From CBDESN01 sp965242495 (GTDB lineage: Bacteria; Pseudomonadota; Alphaproteobacteria; MPNO01): a DNA stretch of 64,000 bases. Position numbers and translations under genes: made by a program. The DNA lies in contig OZ251446.1 of the NCBI GenBank assembly GCA_965242495.1, positions 3,348,001 through 3,412,000 on the forward strand. The letters are read 5' to 3'. Shown in pieces: positions 38,425 through 47,096 of the stretch. How positions within the stretch are numbered: position 1 is the stretch's first letter; every line of letters starts with the position of its first letter. The notes below the pieces were generated by a model that did no database searches, was not told where the DNA came from, and saw only the letters and a list, made by a program, of their open reading frames with translations.

Positions 38425-38620
38425 ACGACGGTTCCCTTCGGGGAGGAGAGAGGGAACGGGGTAGGGCGGTTGCGCCGAAGCCCCGGCTGTCCCCGCAACT
38501 GTGTGCGGTTAGCGAGCGCCCGACGAAGCCACTGGCGATTCGGGAAGTCCAGGCCGGGAAGGCCGGGCGCGAGCGTCGATCCGCAAGCCAGGAGACCTGC
38601 CGTCGCCGGTCACCCACCCG
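38425..38620 (+). ncRNA. Cobalamin (adenosylcobalamin) riboswitch
   Basis: The leader of btuB carries the conserved blocks of the class: GGTTCCC near the 5' end, AGGGAAC, GCTGTCCCCGCAACTGT at 38486-38502, AGCGAGC, GCCACTGG at 38528-38535, and the B12 box AGCCAGGAGACCTGCC at 38586-38601. Spacing is normal. Binding of adenosylcobalamin is expected to reduce btuB expression, by terminating transcription or hiding the ribosome site. About 140 bases follow before the btuB ATG, enough for an expression platform. Confidence 0.95.
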
Positions 38621-38744
38621 TGGTCGGGGCAACCTCAGGGGGCGGACCTTCCGTCAGCGGTGACGACGGCGTTGGCGCTGCCGGTTCGTCCCTCCGACGC
38701 TTCCGCGTGAGCGCGCGCCGATGCGCTGACGAGGAGGCGACGAC

Positions 38745-40613
38745 ATGCACGCATCGATTCTTTCGATCCGACCCGCGGCCCGCGCGGCCGCGGCGGCCCT
38801 GTGCGCGGCTTCGATATCTCTCGCCGCCGGCAAGGCGGGTCGCGCGCAAGGAGCCGGGGCGGTCGCGACCGCCCCGGAGACGGTGGTGACCGCGACCCGG
38901 ATTCCGACCCCGGTCGACGAGATTGCGGGCAGCGTCCGGGTAATCACCGCCGAGGACATCGAACGCAACCAGTACCGGACCGTCGCCGAAGCGTTGCGGC
39001 GGCAGACCGGGTTGAGCGTCATACGATCGGGCGGCCCCGGCAAGCAGACCTCGGTGTTCAGCCGCGGCGGCGAGTCCAACCACACGCTGGTTCTGATCGA
39101 CGGCGTCGAGATCGGCGATCCCGGCGCGCCGGACGGGGGGATCGACTTCGCCCACGTCCTGACCCAGGACGTGGAGCGCATCGAGGTCCTCTACGGCTCG
39201 CAGGGCGTGCTCTACGGCTCGGACGCCATCGGGGCGGTGATCAACGTCGTCACCAGGCGCGGCGAGGGGCCGCCGGAGGGGTCCGCATTCGTCGAGGGGG
39301 GGTCGTTCGCGACGCTCAACGGCGGGGCCGGCCTGCGCGGCCGCAGCGGACGCTTCGATTATGCGGTCAGTGCGCAAACGCTGCGCGTCGGCGGCCTTAC
39401 CGCGAGGTCCCTGCCGGACGACGACGACGGATACGAGAACCATACGGTCGGCGGGAAGCTGCGGTTCGCGCCCGATTCCGGCGTCGAGCTGGACGGCGTC
39501 GTCCGCTACGTCCACAGCTACAACGAGTTCGACCACGAGTTCGACGTCTCCCCGTCGCGCAACGACAGGACCGTCGCCGAACAGATCTACGCCCGCGGCC
39601 AGGTTCTGGTCCGGTCGTTCGGGGGGCGGGCGGAGCACCGTCTCGGGATCGCCTGGACGCAACACGATCGCCGCAACCGGGCGGAATCTTCGCGGTCCGA
39701 CTATCCCGGCGCGAAGCTCAAATTCGACCTTCGGAACGACCTCCGGGTCGTCGACGGCCACGTCGCGACCGTCGGTCTGGAGACCGGGCGGGAAGCGATC
39801 GACCCGACCGGCCCCTACGTAGCCCCGAAGGCGGACGCCCGGACCGATGCCGTCTACGTCCAGAACCGCATCGCCCGCGGCCCCTTCTTCGCGGCGCTGG
39901 GCGGGCGCCTGGACGACCACGAATCGTTCGGCGTCGAACCCACCTGGCGGGCCGAGGCCGGCTACGCCTTCGCGGGGACCGGGGTCAGAATCAGAGGCTC
40001 CTACGCCACCGGGTTCAAGGCGCCGTCCTTGTCCGAACTCTTCGCCTCCTGGGGCAATCCGGCGCTGAAGCCCGAAGAGAGCCGGAGCTGGGAGATCGGC
40101 TTCGACCGGACGTTCGCGGAGGGCCGCGCCGAATTCGGCCTGACCTGGTTCGGTTCGGCGATCGACGATCTGATCGGGTATGACGGCGAGGCGCAGAAGA
40201 GCGTCAACGTCGACGAGGCGGAGATCTCGGGCGTCGAGGTCTTCGCGCGGGCGGCGCTCGGCCGCGGCGTCCGCGTCGGGGCCGACTTCGCCTATACCAG
40301 GTCCGTGGACGGGAAGACCGGCGCGGACCTGCTGCGCCGACCCCGGCGGAAGGCGTCCGTCGAGATCGCGACGACGCCCCTGGACGACCTCTCGCTGTCG
40401 GTCGCCGGGCTGTATGTCGGCGAGCGGGCGGAGTATGGCGGCGCGAGATCGCCCGCCTACGTCACCGCCCGCGTCGCGGCGTCCTGGCGCTTGACCGACC
40501 GGGTCGATCTCACCGGCCGGATCGAGAACCTGTTCGACCGCGACTACGAGGATCCGGCCGGGTATCCCCAGCCCGGCATCGGCGCCTTCGCCGGCCTGAA
40601 GACGCGGTTCTGA
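38745..40613 (+). CDS. btuB: TonB-dependent vitamin B12 receptor BtuB
   Basis: A 622-residue outer-membrane receptor with a signal peptide. The TonB box and plug start at ETVVTATRIPTPVDEIAGSVRVITAEDIE, then the plug (VLIDGVEIGDP, DVERIEVLYGSQGVLYGSDAIGAVINVVTRRG) and a 22-strand barrel ending in an aromatic residue (GAFAGLKTRF). Control by a cobalamin riboswitch in the leader makes the ligand assignment strong. It would need TonB-ExbBD energy; a TonB and a BtuFCD importer are encoded 7 kb downstream. Confidence 0.94.
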   Translation: MHASILSIRPAARAAAAALCAASISLAAGKAGRAQGAGAVATAPETVVTATRIPTPVDEIAGSVRVITAEDIERNQYRTVAEALRRQTGLSVIRSGGPGKQTSVFSRGGESNHTLVLIDGVEIGDPGAPDGGIDFAHVLTQDVERIEVLYGSQGVLYGSDAIGAVINVVTRRGEGPPEGSAFVEGGSFATLNGGAGLRGRSGRFDYAVSAQTLRVGGLTARSLPDDDDGYENHTVGGKLRFAPDSGVELDGVVRYVHSYNEFDHEFDVSPSRNDRTVAEQIYARGQVLVRSFGGRAEHRLGIAWTQHDRRNRAESSRSDYPGAKLKFDLRNDLRVVDGHVATVGLETGREAIDPTGPYVAPKADARTDAVYVQNRIARGPFFAALGGRLDDHESFGVEPTWRAEAGYAFAGTGVRIRGSYATGFKAPSLSELFASWGNPALKPEESRSWEIGFDRTFAEGRAEFGLTWFGSAIDDLIGYDGEAQKSVNVDEAEISGVEVFARAALGRGVRVGADFAYTRSVDGKTGADLLRRPRRKASVEIATTPLDDLSLSVAGLYVGERAEYGGARSPAYVTARVAASWRLTDRVDLTGRIENLFDRDYEDPAGYPQPGIGAFAGLKTRF

Positions 40614-40711
40614 CGCGGCCGCGGAGAGATTCCGCCCATCCGCGCCATCCGGCCCAAGGGCGGGCGCAAGCCTGCCCCCGGCCGCGTCGTCGTTTACGGC
40701 GTCGTCCCGGT

Positions 40712-40840
40712 TCAGAACCGCCGGCGCATCGAGAGTTCGGCCCGTTGGCGGCTGTAGTCGAACACGTCCTGGATGTTCGGATTGCGCCGCTCGTGGACCA
40801 GCGACGGCGCCGGGATGAAGCCGGCTACAGCCATGGCCAT
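40712..40840 (-). CDS. Possible small ORF or gene-end remnant (42 aa)
   Basis: An ATG at 40840 opens a 42-residue frame ending SLVHERRNPNIQDVFDYSRQRAELSMRRRF, which reads like the C-terminus of a larger enzyme rather than random sequence. I do not recognise the family. It lies in the ~260-base gap between btuB and the orphan antitoxin, on the antitoxin's strand. It may be a decayed gene end. Confidence 0.25.
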   Translation of the reverse strand: MAMAVAGFIPAPSLVHERRNPNIQDVFDYSRQRAELSMRRRF

Positions 40841-40877
40841 GCGTAGTGCGCGAGCATCTTGCGCCAGGGGCCGGGGA

Positions 40878-41171
40878 TCACGCCGCTTCGCGCGGGCGGA
40901 TGGCGCGCAAGGCGGCGGCCTTGTCCCGCGCCGCGATCTCGAGCTCGTAGCGGTTCTGAAGGTTCGTCCAGCTCCGGGCGTCGGTGCTGAAGTACCGCGC
41001 CAGACGCAGCGCGGTCTCGGCCGTGACGCCGCGGCGGCCGCGGACGATCTCGTTGATCCGCGCCGGCGTCACGCCGATCGCCTTCGCCAGCGCGGCGGCG
41101 GACAACGCGAAGGGCTCCATGAAGTCCCGCTTCAGCACTTCGCCAGGGTGAACCGGCTCCAGTCGGGTCAT
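40878..41171 (-). CDS. higA: HigA-type antitoxin (addiction module, orphan)
   Basis: 97 residues from the ATG at 41171 (GAGGAGG upstream). The typical HigA layout is EPVHPGEVLKRDFMEPFALSAAALAKAIGVTPARINEIVRGRRGVTAETALRLARYFSTDARSW: helix-turn-helix, then the conserved TDARSWTNLQNRYELE. It would repress its operon and neutralise HigB. Only a fragment of a toxin gene lies upstream, so it now appears to be an orphan. It could still act as a repressor or protect against related toxins. Confidence 0.88.
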   Translation of the reverse strand: MTRLEPVHPGEVLKRDFMEPFALSAAALAKAIGVTPARINEIVRGRRGVTAETALRLARYFSTDARSWTNLQNRYELEIAARDKAAALRAIRPREAA

Positions 41172-41184
41172 GTCGATGCCTCCT

Positions 41185-41335
41185 CGAACCACGTCGGCGG
41201 TGATCGACGATCTTTGTATCGTAGGCGTCTCCCTCCGCGAAGCGGAAACGGAGCCGCCGCCGGTCGTTGATCCGGATGCCGTGCGAGCCTCGACGGCCGC
41301 CCCGCGAGGGAGTGAACGATTCGCCGAAAGGCCAT
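41185..41335 (-). pseudogene. higB: HigB toxin gene, 3' remnant
   Basis: Upstream of higA on the minus strand one frame reads GSHGIRINDRRRLRFRFAEGDAYDTKIVDH, which matches the C-terminal half of HigB toxins (HSIRINDQWRICFRW..DVEIVDYH). The N-terminal half (IRSFADKET-like) is absent. The upstream sequence instead runs into IS5 debris, and the frame lacks a proper stop. So the toxin is truncated and the module has probably been disarmed by the mobile-element event next to it. Confidence 0.65.
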
Positions 41336-41439
41336 GATCCTGTCCTTTCCCCCTTGCAGTGATACGGCATCGCGTACCGCCGGGTATACGGGGGATCCCC
41401 CCGGGCGGTCGGAACGGCGGCGTTGCTTCGATCCGCGCC

Positions 41440-41650
41440 CGAAACGGCGCCGTATCGTTGCTTGCGTCATCGCTTGAGCCAGCCGAGCATGCGCTGGATG
41501 CGGTCGCCGCTTGCAGAGTCCGGCGTCGAAGGCGGCGGGCGTCTTGCGGTCGGAGCGGCCCGGAATGCGCGCCTCGATGCGCCGCCCGGCCGGGGCTTGG
41601 CGGCGGCGGTCGCCGTCATGGCCCTTGTCGGCGACCGGGGCATGAGGAGT
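41440..41650 (-). pseudogene. IS5-family transposase, 3' end remnant
   Basis: Minus-strand frames give KGHDGDRRRQAPAGRRIEARIPGRSDRKTPAAFDAGL and, shifted, RIQRMLGWLKR, the C-terminal DDE(K) end of IS5-family transposases (IEAHIPGRSNRK..YD..LY..RN.IERMFGRLK). Frameshifts and truncation make it dead. It abuts the sulfatase start; the long open frame reaching back to 41423 in the sulfatase's frame is antisense to this remnant and is not part of that gene. Confidence 0.72.
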
Positions 41651-41656
41651 GGAGCC

Positions 41657-43114
41657 ATGCGCGGCATCGTCGGCAGCCTCGTTTTCGCCGCCGCGGTCTC
41701 CTGCATGGCCGCGGCCGGGCCCGCGCGCGACGATGTCGTCATGCCCAACATCGTCATGATCGTGTCGGACGACCAGTCGTACCGGGATCTCGGCTTCCTC
41801 GGCAACGACCTCGTGCGCACGCCGCACATCGACCGCCTGGCCGCCGCATCGGCCCGCTACCCGGCCGGCTACGTTCCCATGAGCCTCTGCCGGGCCTCGC
41901 TGGCCACGCTGCTCACCGGGTTGTATCCGCATCAGCACGGCATTCACTTCAACCATCCGCCGCCGGGTTACGCCAAGATGCTCGACATGACCGCCCCGCA
42001 ATATCGCGCGACCCGGGCGACGACCGATTACCTCATTCGGAACGCGCCGACGTTGCCGGCGATCCTTGCGCGCCGCGGCTACGCCACGCTGCAAACCGGC
42101 AAGCACTGGGAAGGCCACTACGCCAACGCCGGTTTCACCCACGGCATGACGCTCGCCCGCCCCGCCGCTCGCCCCGCCGGGGGGGGGGCGTGGGCCGTCG
42201 CCGGAACCCGCAAGCAGACCAACGGCGAATGGGTGGCGCACGGCAACGGCGACGCCGGGTTGGCCATCGGGCGCGAAACGATGCGACCGATCTGGAACTT
42301 CATCGACGAACATGCCGGCCGGCGGCCGTTTTTCGTCTGGTATGCGCCCTTTCTGCCCCACACGCCCTATGACGCGCCGCCCGAATACGAACGCGCCGCG
42401 CGGGCGAGCGGCGCGCCGCCCCATCTCGTCCCGTACTATGCGTCGATCGCCCGGTTCGACGACACCGTCGGCGCTCTGCTCGCGGCTCTCGAGGAGAGGG
42501 CGCTTCTCGACTCGACGCTGATCGTCTTCGTCATCGACAACGGCTTACGGCCCGACCCGGCGCGGCCCGCGCGGCAGCACGTCCGCAGCAAATTCTCGCC
42601 CTACGAAGACGGCTTGCGGACGCCCATCCTGTTGCGCTGGGACGGCCGCATTGCGCCGGGCGACCATCTTCAGCCGGTTTCCACGGTCGATCTCGTCCCC
42701 ACCATCCTGTCCGCCGCCGGCCTCTCCGGCGAAGTCACGCCGAGGATGCGCGGGCGCGACCTGTTTCCCTCCGCCGCCGGCGCCGAAGTCCTGCCGACGG
42801 TTCCGGTTTTCGGCGCCATCTACCCCGGCAACGCCGCGAGCCTGGGACACCCGTCGCGCCACGTTCGCGGCCGCTGGGTCCGGGACGGCGACTTCAAGCT
42901 GATCGCGCCCGGCCCCGGGCCCCGTCCCCTGGAGTCCGCGCTCTACGATCTGCGCGAAGACCCCGGCGAAACGACCAATCTCGCGGCCCTCCCCGCCCAG
43001 GCCGGGCGCATCGCGCGGATGAAGCGCCTCCTCGACGAATGGTGGTCGGCGGAGGACGACGAAGCCGTAACCCGGCCCGACGCGGCGCCTTCGGCGGACC
43101 GCCGAAGGCGCTGA
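41657..43114 (+). CDS. Exported sulfatase with variant active-site motif
   Basis: From the ATG at 41657 (AGGAG upstream), 485 residues. The signal peptide (IVGSLVFAAAVSCMAAAG) is followed by the alkaline-phosphatase-like fold: PNIVMIVSDDQSYRDLGFLG (metal-binding DD), TPHIDRLAA, PMSLCRASLATLLTGLYPHQHG, TGKHWEGHY, and VIDNG replacing the usual DHG. The formylglycine motif normally is C-x-P/A-S-R; here the fifth residue is Leu. A G10 tract at 42179-42188 codes GGG in frame. Likely periplasmic, acting on sulfated glycans. It sits among IS remnants, so transfer is possible. Confidence 0.82.
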   Translation: MRGIVGSLVFAAAVSCMAAAGPARDDVVMPNIVMIVSDDQSYRDLGFLGNDLVRTPHIDRLAAASARYPAGYVPMSLCRASLATLLTGLYPHQHGIHFNHPPPGYAKMLDMTAPQYRATRATTDYLIRNAPTLPAILARRGYATLQTGKHWEGHYANAGFTHGMTLARPAARPAGGGAWAVAGTRKQTNGEWVAHGNGDAGLAIGRETMRPIWNFIDEHAGRRPFFVWYAPFLPHTPYDAPPEYERAARASGAPPHLVPYYASIARFDDTVGALLAALEERALLDSTLIVFVIDNGLRPDPARPARQHVRSKFSPYEDGLRTPILLRWDGRIAPGDHLQPVSTVDLVPTILSAAGLSGEVTPRMRGRDLFPSAAGAEVLPTVPVFGAIYPGNAASLGHPSRHVRGRWVRDGDFKLIAPGPGPRPLESALYDLREDPGETTNLAALPAQAGRIARMKRLLDEWWSAEDDEAVTRPDAAPSADRRRR

Positions 43115-43179
43115 CGACGGACGCCGGCGACGGCCTGCGCCGCCGGCGGCGAAACCCGGCATCCCGCCTCCTGCTTGTC

Positions 43180-43500
43180 CGTGAGATTCAACCGGTGCGG
43201 ACGGAGCGATGGTCGCAGCCGGCGCGGTCGAGCGCGGTCCAGCAGTCGGGCCCATCGGTGATTGTCCTGGTTCCGGGGTCGAGGCGGCGCTTGGCGAAGC
43301 GGGCGATCTCGCGCTTGCGGAAGCCCTTGACCGGAGCCGGCTTGACCTTGCGCGGGCGGCCCTGGGAGCCGGTCGAGACCGCGTCCACGAACGGCGTCTT
43401 GCCGGGTGTCCTGGTCCAGACACATGTGAGACGGCGCCCATCGCGCCAGTCGATATCCGGTCGTTCCATGGCCGGAAGCCTGCTTGGCCATGGATGCTCC
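43180..43500 (-). pseudogene. IS1595-family transposase, internal fragment
   Basis: On the minus strand, GKTPFVDAVSTGSQGRPRKVKPAPVKGFRKREIARFAKRRLDPGTRTITDGPDCWTALDRAGCDHRSVRTG is the ISXO2-like DDE core with ADG..CW spacing, but it stops at a GTGAGATTC terminus near 43180 without the C-terminal part. The upstream half is scrambled. It is a different copy from the one at 43715. Between the two (43500-43700) lies ~200 bases in which I recognise nothing. Confidence 0.72.
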
Positions 43501-43696
43501 CGGAGGCCCACCCGGTGTCTCATATGTAGTGAACCAGGACACGTGCTTGACCGCCTCTACTGGCGGCGCCATGATCGTGCGATGCAGCGGGTGCAACCGC
43601 AAATCATGGGCCGCGTCTCGATAGAGGTTCTGGAAGGCGTCGAATCGTTCGCTATCGACGATCCGGGATCGCCTGTAGCCCGGATCCAAAAGGATA

Positions 43697-43945
43697 CCCG
43701 CTTATCCGTGAGACTCAACCTGCGATGAGCGCGGGGTAAGGGATGGGTCGCCTGCGAGCGGCGTTGTGGATGAAGCGCGGGATCATGGTCTGGAGTCGGT
43801 AGCGACGGTTGCAGCGCCAGGCGAAGCTGGCGAGATAGCGTTCGGCATGGTCGGATCCGAGCTTTCGGCAGGTTCCGGAGATCGCGCTCTTGATGTTGCC
43901 GAGGGTGATGTTGACCCACTCCCGTTTTCCCGTGCGCACTGGCTC
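43697..43945 (-). pseudogene. IS1595-family transposase, 3' end remnant
   Basis: The minus strand encodes EWVNITLGNIKSAISGTCRKLGSDHAERYLASFAWRCNRRYRLQTMIPRFI, the C-terminus of IS1595-family enzymes, ending at the terminal sequence TTATCCGTGAGACTC (43699-43713). The 5' part is missing: the remnant breaks off at about 43945, about 20 bases before the glycosyltransferase ATG. It is closely related to the remnant at 20795-20970. Confidence 0.78.
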
Positions 43946-43964
43946 GCTTCCCGATGAATTCCCA

Positions 43965-45688
43965 ATGAAAGGCGAAGCCCTCCGCAATGCGCGGGTAATC
44001 CTGCTTTACTTGCCGTGGTTGGCGCTGCTGGGCTGGCTGGCCAGCCTGTCCTGGTTCCTGACGGACGACGCCTTCATCAGCTTCCGCTACGCCCGCAACC
44101 TGCTGGAAGGCCACGGGCTGGTGTTCAACCCCGGCGAATACGTCGAGGGCTACTCCAACTTCCTGTGGGTGCTGGAGCTGGCGGCGATATGGGGATTGTC
44201 GGGGGTCGCGCCGGAGCACGCGGCGCCGTGGCTGTCCGTCGCCTTCACCGTCGGCGCCATCGCCGCGACGATGTGGTGGGTCGCGCGCCTGCCGTCGCTC
44301 CGCCGTCCGGGGGGGGGGGGCTGGTCGCATGGATGACCCTCGGCTTCCTGTGCTCCAGCGCCACCTTCGCGGTGTGGACGTCGGGCGGCGGGCTGGAGAC
44401 GCGGCAGTTCACCTTCTTCATCGTCCTGGCCGTGATGTGCCTGAGCCTTTACAGGGACAGCCGCGGGGGCCTGCTGGCGGCGTCGTTGAGCCTGGCCGCC
44501 GCCGCTTTGACGCGGCCCGAAGGCCCGCTGTTGGCGGTGCTGTGCTTCGGCTGGTTCGTCGTCCAGCGGATGGCGGACACGGGGCGTCCGAAGCCGGACT
44601 GGCGGCGGTTGATCTGGTTGGCGGCGCCTTTCGTCGTCCTGGTCGGCGCTCATTTTCTGTGGCGCTACGCCTATTACGGCGAGTGGCTGCCCAATACCTA
44701 CTACGCCAAGCACGTGCGGCCCTGGTACGAGTCGGGCTTTCGCTATCTGTGGGCGGCGGCGATCGAGACGGGACTGTATCTGCTCATCCCCCTGGCCGTA
44801 GTCGCCATGCGGGATCGCTGGCGAACGTCTCGCGACGGGACATACGCGCTGGCGCTGCTCCTGGTCGGCGCTCATATGGCCTATTTGATGCGGATCGGCG
44901 GCGATCATTTCGAGTATCGCCCGCTGGACTTCTACTGGCCGCTGCTGGCCGTCCCCGCGTCCATGGGAATCGTCCATCTCGGCGCGCGGATCGCCGGCTC
45001 TCGGCTGGCGCGACGGTTCTCTCTCCTGTCAGGAGGCGGCGCGCGAACATGCGCGATCGTCCTGTTCGTACCGGTGTTGTTCTACGGCAGCGCGATTCAA
45101 GGCGCCCTGTTGTTCGAGGGAGCCGCAATACGCAAATATATCCCGAGGCTTCACATAGAACTCGACGATGACAACAGCAGATGGTTGCTTGCCGTTCCAG
45201 GAATGACGATGCTCGTCTCTATCTCCAACGACCTGCGTCGCCAAACCACTCGACAGTTCGTCGCCACACCCTTCGCGGAGCACCGTGAGTTCGCCAACAG
45301 CCAATTGCGGAGCTGGAAGCCCTATGAGAACATGGATAGAGGAGTCATTCCCGATGATGCGCTGACGGTCGCATGGTCGATCGGAATCTACCCCTATTAT
45401 CTCCCTGACCTGAAGGTCATCGACATGCGCGGCTTGACCGATGCGGTGGTGGCGCGCAACCCGGTCACAAAACCCAATCACAAGCGCGTCATCGCCCACG
45501 ACCGGCGACCACCACCCGGATATCTCGAAGAACGGGGCGTCAACTTTACCATATATCCCGCGGCATCCAGCAAATCCCAGGCGCTTCGCCGTGCGCAATA
45601 TGCCGTGAAGGTCGGTTCGAATCTGTGGATGCCCTTCGACTCTCTCGACCGGCAATGGGTCTTCGATCGTTTCGTCGGACGAGACTAA
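43965..45688 (+). pseudogene. GT-C membrane glycosyltransferase, frameshifted at a G12 tract (possibly phase-variable)
   Basis: The 5' part (43965 to a stop at 44336) and the 3' part (to 45688) are in different frames, joined at a run of 12 G at 44309-44320. One extra G, or two fewer, would give a ~574-residue protein. The start LTDDAFISFRYARNLLEGHGLVFNPGEYVEGYSNFLW is the first periplasmic loop of AftB/ArnT-like GT-C enzymes with the catalytic Asp pair. About 9-10 membrane helices follow, then a periplasmic C-terminal domain. Such enzymes add sugars from polyprenyl-phosphate donors to cell-surface glycans. It is either OFF by slippage or a sequencing error. The IS1595 remnant lies directly upstream. 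Confidence 0.75.
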
Positions 45689-46020
45689 GGGTACGCGATT
45701 TTTCAACGACCGATCCATCCGGCGAGCGTTTATATTCCGACGACCATTCCTAACTGCGTCGGGCTGCGCCTGTTGGCCGACGGCGACGAGGTCGCGGTCT
45801 GGCGCGGCGACGATCCGAGAATCTTTTCGCTTGACGCCGCGGTATCGTATGTCGTACGGTACAGGCGTCGTCCGGTCCCGACCGGCGCTGTCGGCGAGGA
45901 GCGGCCAAGGGAAACTCGGGCCGCTACGGTAGGGCGATTGCCTGTCAGGTCCAAGAGTCCGTTTGAGGATCGCGCTTATCCATGAGTGTCGTCCCCGGCG
46001 AGAAGGCTTCGTCCGAAATG

Positions 46021-46131
46021 GATTCCCGCTTTCGCGGGAATGACGGAGGGGGCTGTGACGACGGCCCGAGGGAGACCGTCGGCTCGAGGCGGATACGCCG
46101 ACAATTCGTCATTCCCGCGAAAGCGGGAATC
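46021..46131. repeat. REP/BIME-like inverted pair of palindromes
   Basis: Two 20-base palindromes with ATTCCCGC arms lie at 46022-46041 (loop TTTC orientation) and 46111-46130 (GAAA orientation), about 70 bases apart. The segment between them (CGAGGCGGATACGCC) also occurs, inverted, in the 52.7-53.0 kb repeats. They fill the gap between the glycosyltransferase and the methyltransferase (45689-46190). The rest of that gap has one open frame at 45773 that I do not support. Confidence 0.85.
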
Positions 46132-46190
46132 CAGGGCGGTCGCGCCCGGCAGAGCCCGATTTCTCGAACGGACTCTAAGGAGTCCCGCTC

Positions 46191-47096
46191 GTGAAGAAGT
46201 GGTTGAAGAAGCGGCTGAAAGCATGGATCGGGCGACTGGCGCGGTTCATTGCGCGTGAACTGCGCGACGAATTTCCTGAACCTCAACTGGACGATCGAAA
46301 ACACGTCAAGATCGACGTCTCGGACTTCGTACAACAACTCGGCAGCGGGCGCGTCAAACATGACTTGATTCATTTCATGGAAATGAATCATCGCTGGATC
46401 GCGATGCTGCAAGATCGGAATCGACGCACCGCCGCCGCAACGAACGACTTCGTCGACCGGGAAATGAAAAACACCTTGTTCCATAGGAATCAATACAAAG
46501 TGATCGAATCGAAGCGCGACCAGATGTACGAACTCGGCGGATATATTCTCGACCTCGGGGTTTACAGGGGGGGGTCTACCCGGCTCCTGGCCAAGAGATT
46601 TCCCGAGGAAACGATCCACGGGTTCGATTCGTTCGAAGGATTGCCGGAAGACTGGTCGTATGTCTTGAAGGGCGGGTTCGGCGACGTTCAGGGGGTTGCG
46701 CCGGACATGCCCGATAACGTCGTCTTGTATAAAGGATGGTTCGACGAAACGCTTCCGCGCTGGAAAGCCTCTCATTGCGACCGGCCCATCTCGATTCTTC
46801 GCGTCGATTGCGACATCTACTCATCGACGAAGACCATATTCGACGTTCTTGGAGACCGCCTCGGATCCGGATCCTGGTTGGTATTCGACGAGCTCATCGG
46901 GTATCGGGGTTGGGAGAATCACGAGTTCAAGGCGTTCATGGAGTTTATCGACGAGACCGGCTTCGATTACACCTACGTCGCATACGGGCTGACCTACGTC
47001 ATCGTTCGACTTGGCGCCGGCGATGCGAACGTCGGACGTGGCGAGCGCCTCGCCGAGGGTGACGCCGATGACGTCGCGACCGGCCCGCCGGGGTGA
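46191..47096 (+). CDS. TylF/MycF-like class I SAM methyltransferase
   Basis: 301 residues from a GTG preceded by AAGGAG. Residues ~95-290 form a Rossmann methyltransferase: YILDLGVYRGGST (SAM motif I), HGFDSFEGLPEDW (acidic loop, the TylF signature), DVLGDRLGSGSWLVFDELIGYRGWENHEFKAF. A G8 run (46567-46574) codes the GG of motif I. TylF-like enzymes methylate sugar hydroxyls. Base composition is AT-richer than the flanking genes, and it stands beside a GT-C gene and a sulfatase, suggesting an acquired glycan-modification set. The first ~25 residues are basic and amphipathic. Confidence 0.8.
   Translation: MKKWLKKRLKAWIGRLARFIARELRDEFPEPQLDDRKHVKIDVSDFVQQLGSGRVKHDLIHFMEMNHRWIAMLQDRNRRTAAATNDFVDREMKNTLFHRNQYKVIESKRDQMYELGGYILDLGVYRGGSTRLLAKRFPEETIHGFDSFEGLPEDWSYVLKGGFGDVQGVAPDMPDNVVLYKGWFDETLPRWKASHCDRPISILRVDCDIYSSTKTIFDVLGDRLGSGSWLVFDELIGYRGWENHEFKAFMEFIDETGFDYTYVAYGLTYVIVRLGAGDANVGRGERLAEGDADDVATGPPG

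Noticed and set aside
41423..41656. An N-terminal extension of the sulfatase back to 41423.
   Set aside because: That stretch is antisense to an IS5 transposase remnant, while a signal peptide with AGGAG upstream begins at 41657.
43539..43690. Short frames between the two IS1595 fragments as a possible gene end.
   Set aside because: No recognisable motif on either strand and no start or ribosome site; probably scrambled insertion debris.
45773..45985. A 70-codon frame upstream of the methyltransferase.
   Set aside because: It begins at TTG with no ribosome site, matches nothing known, and runs into a REP palindrome region.
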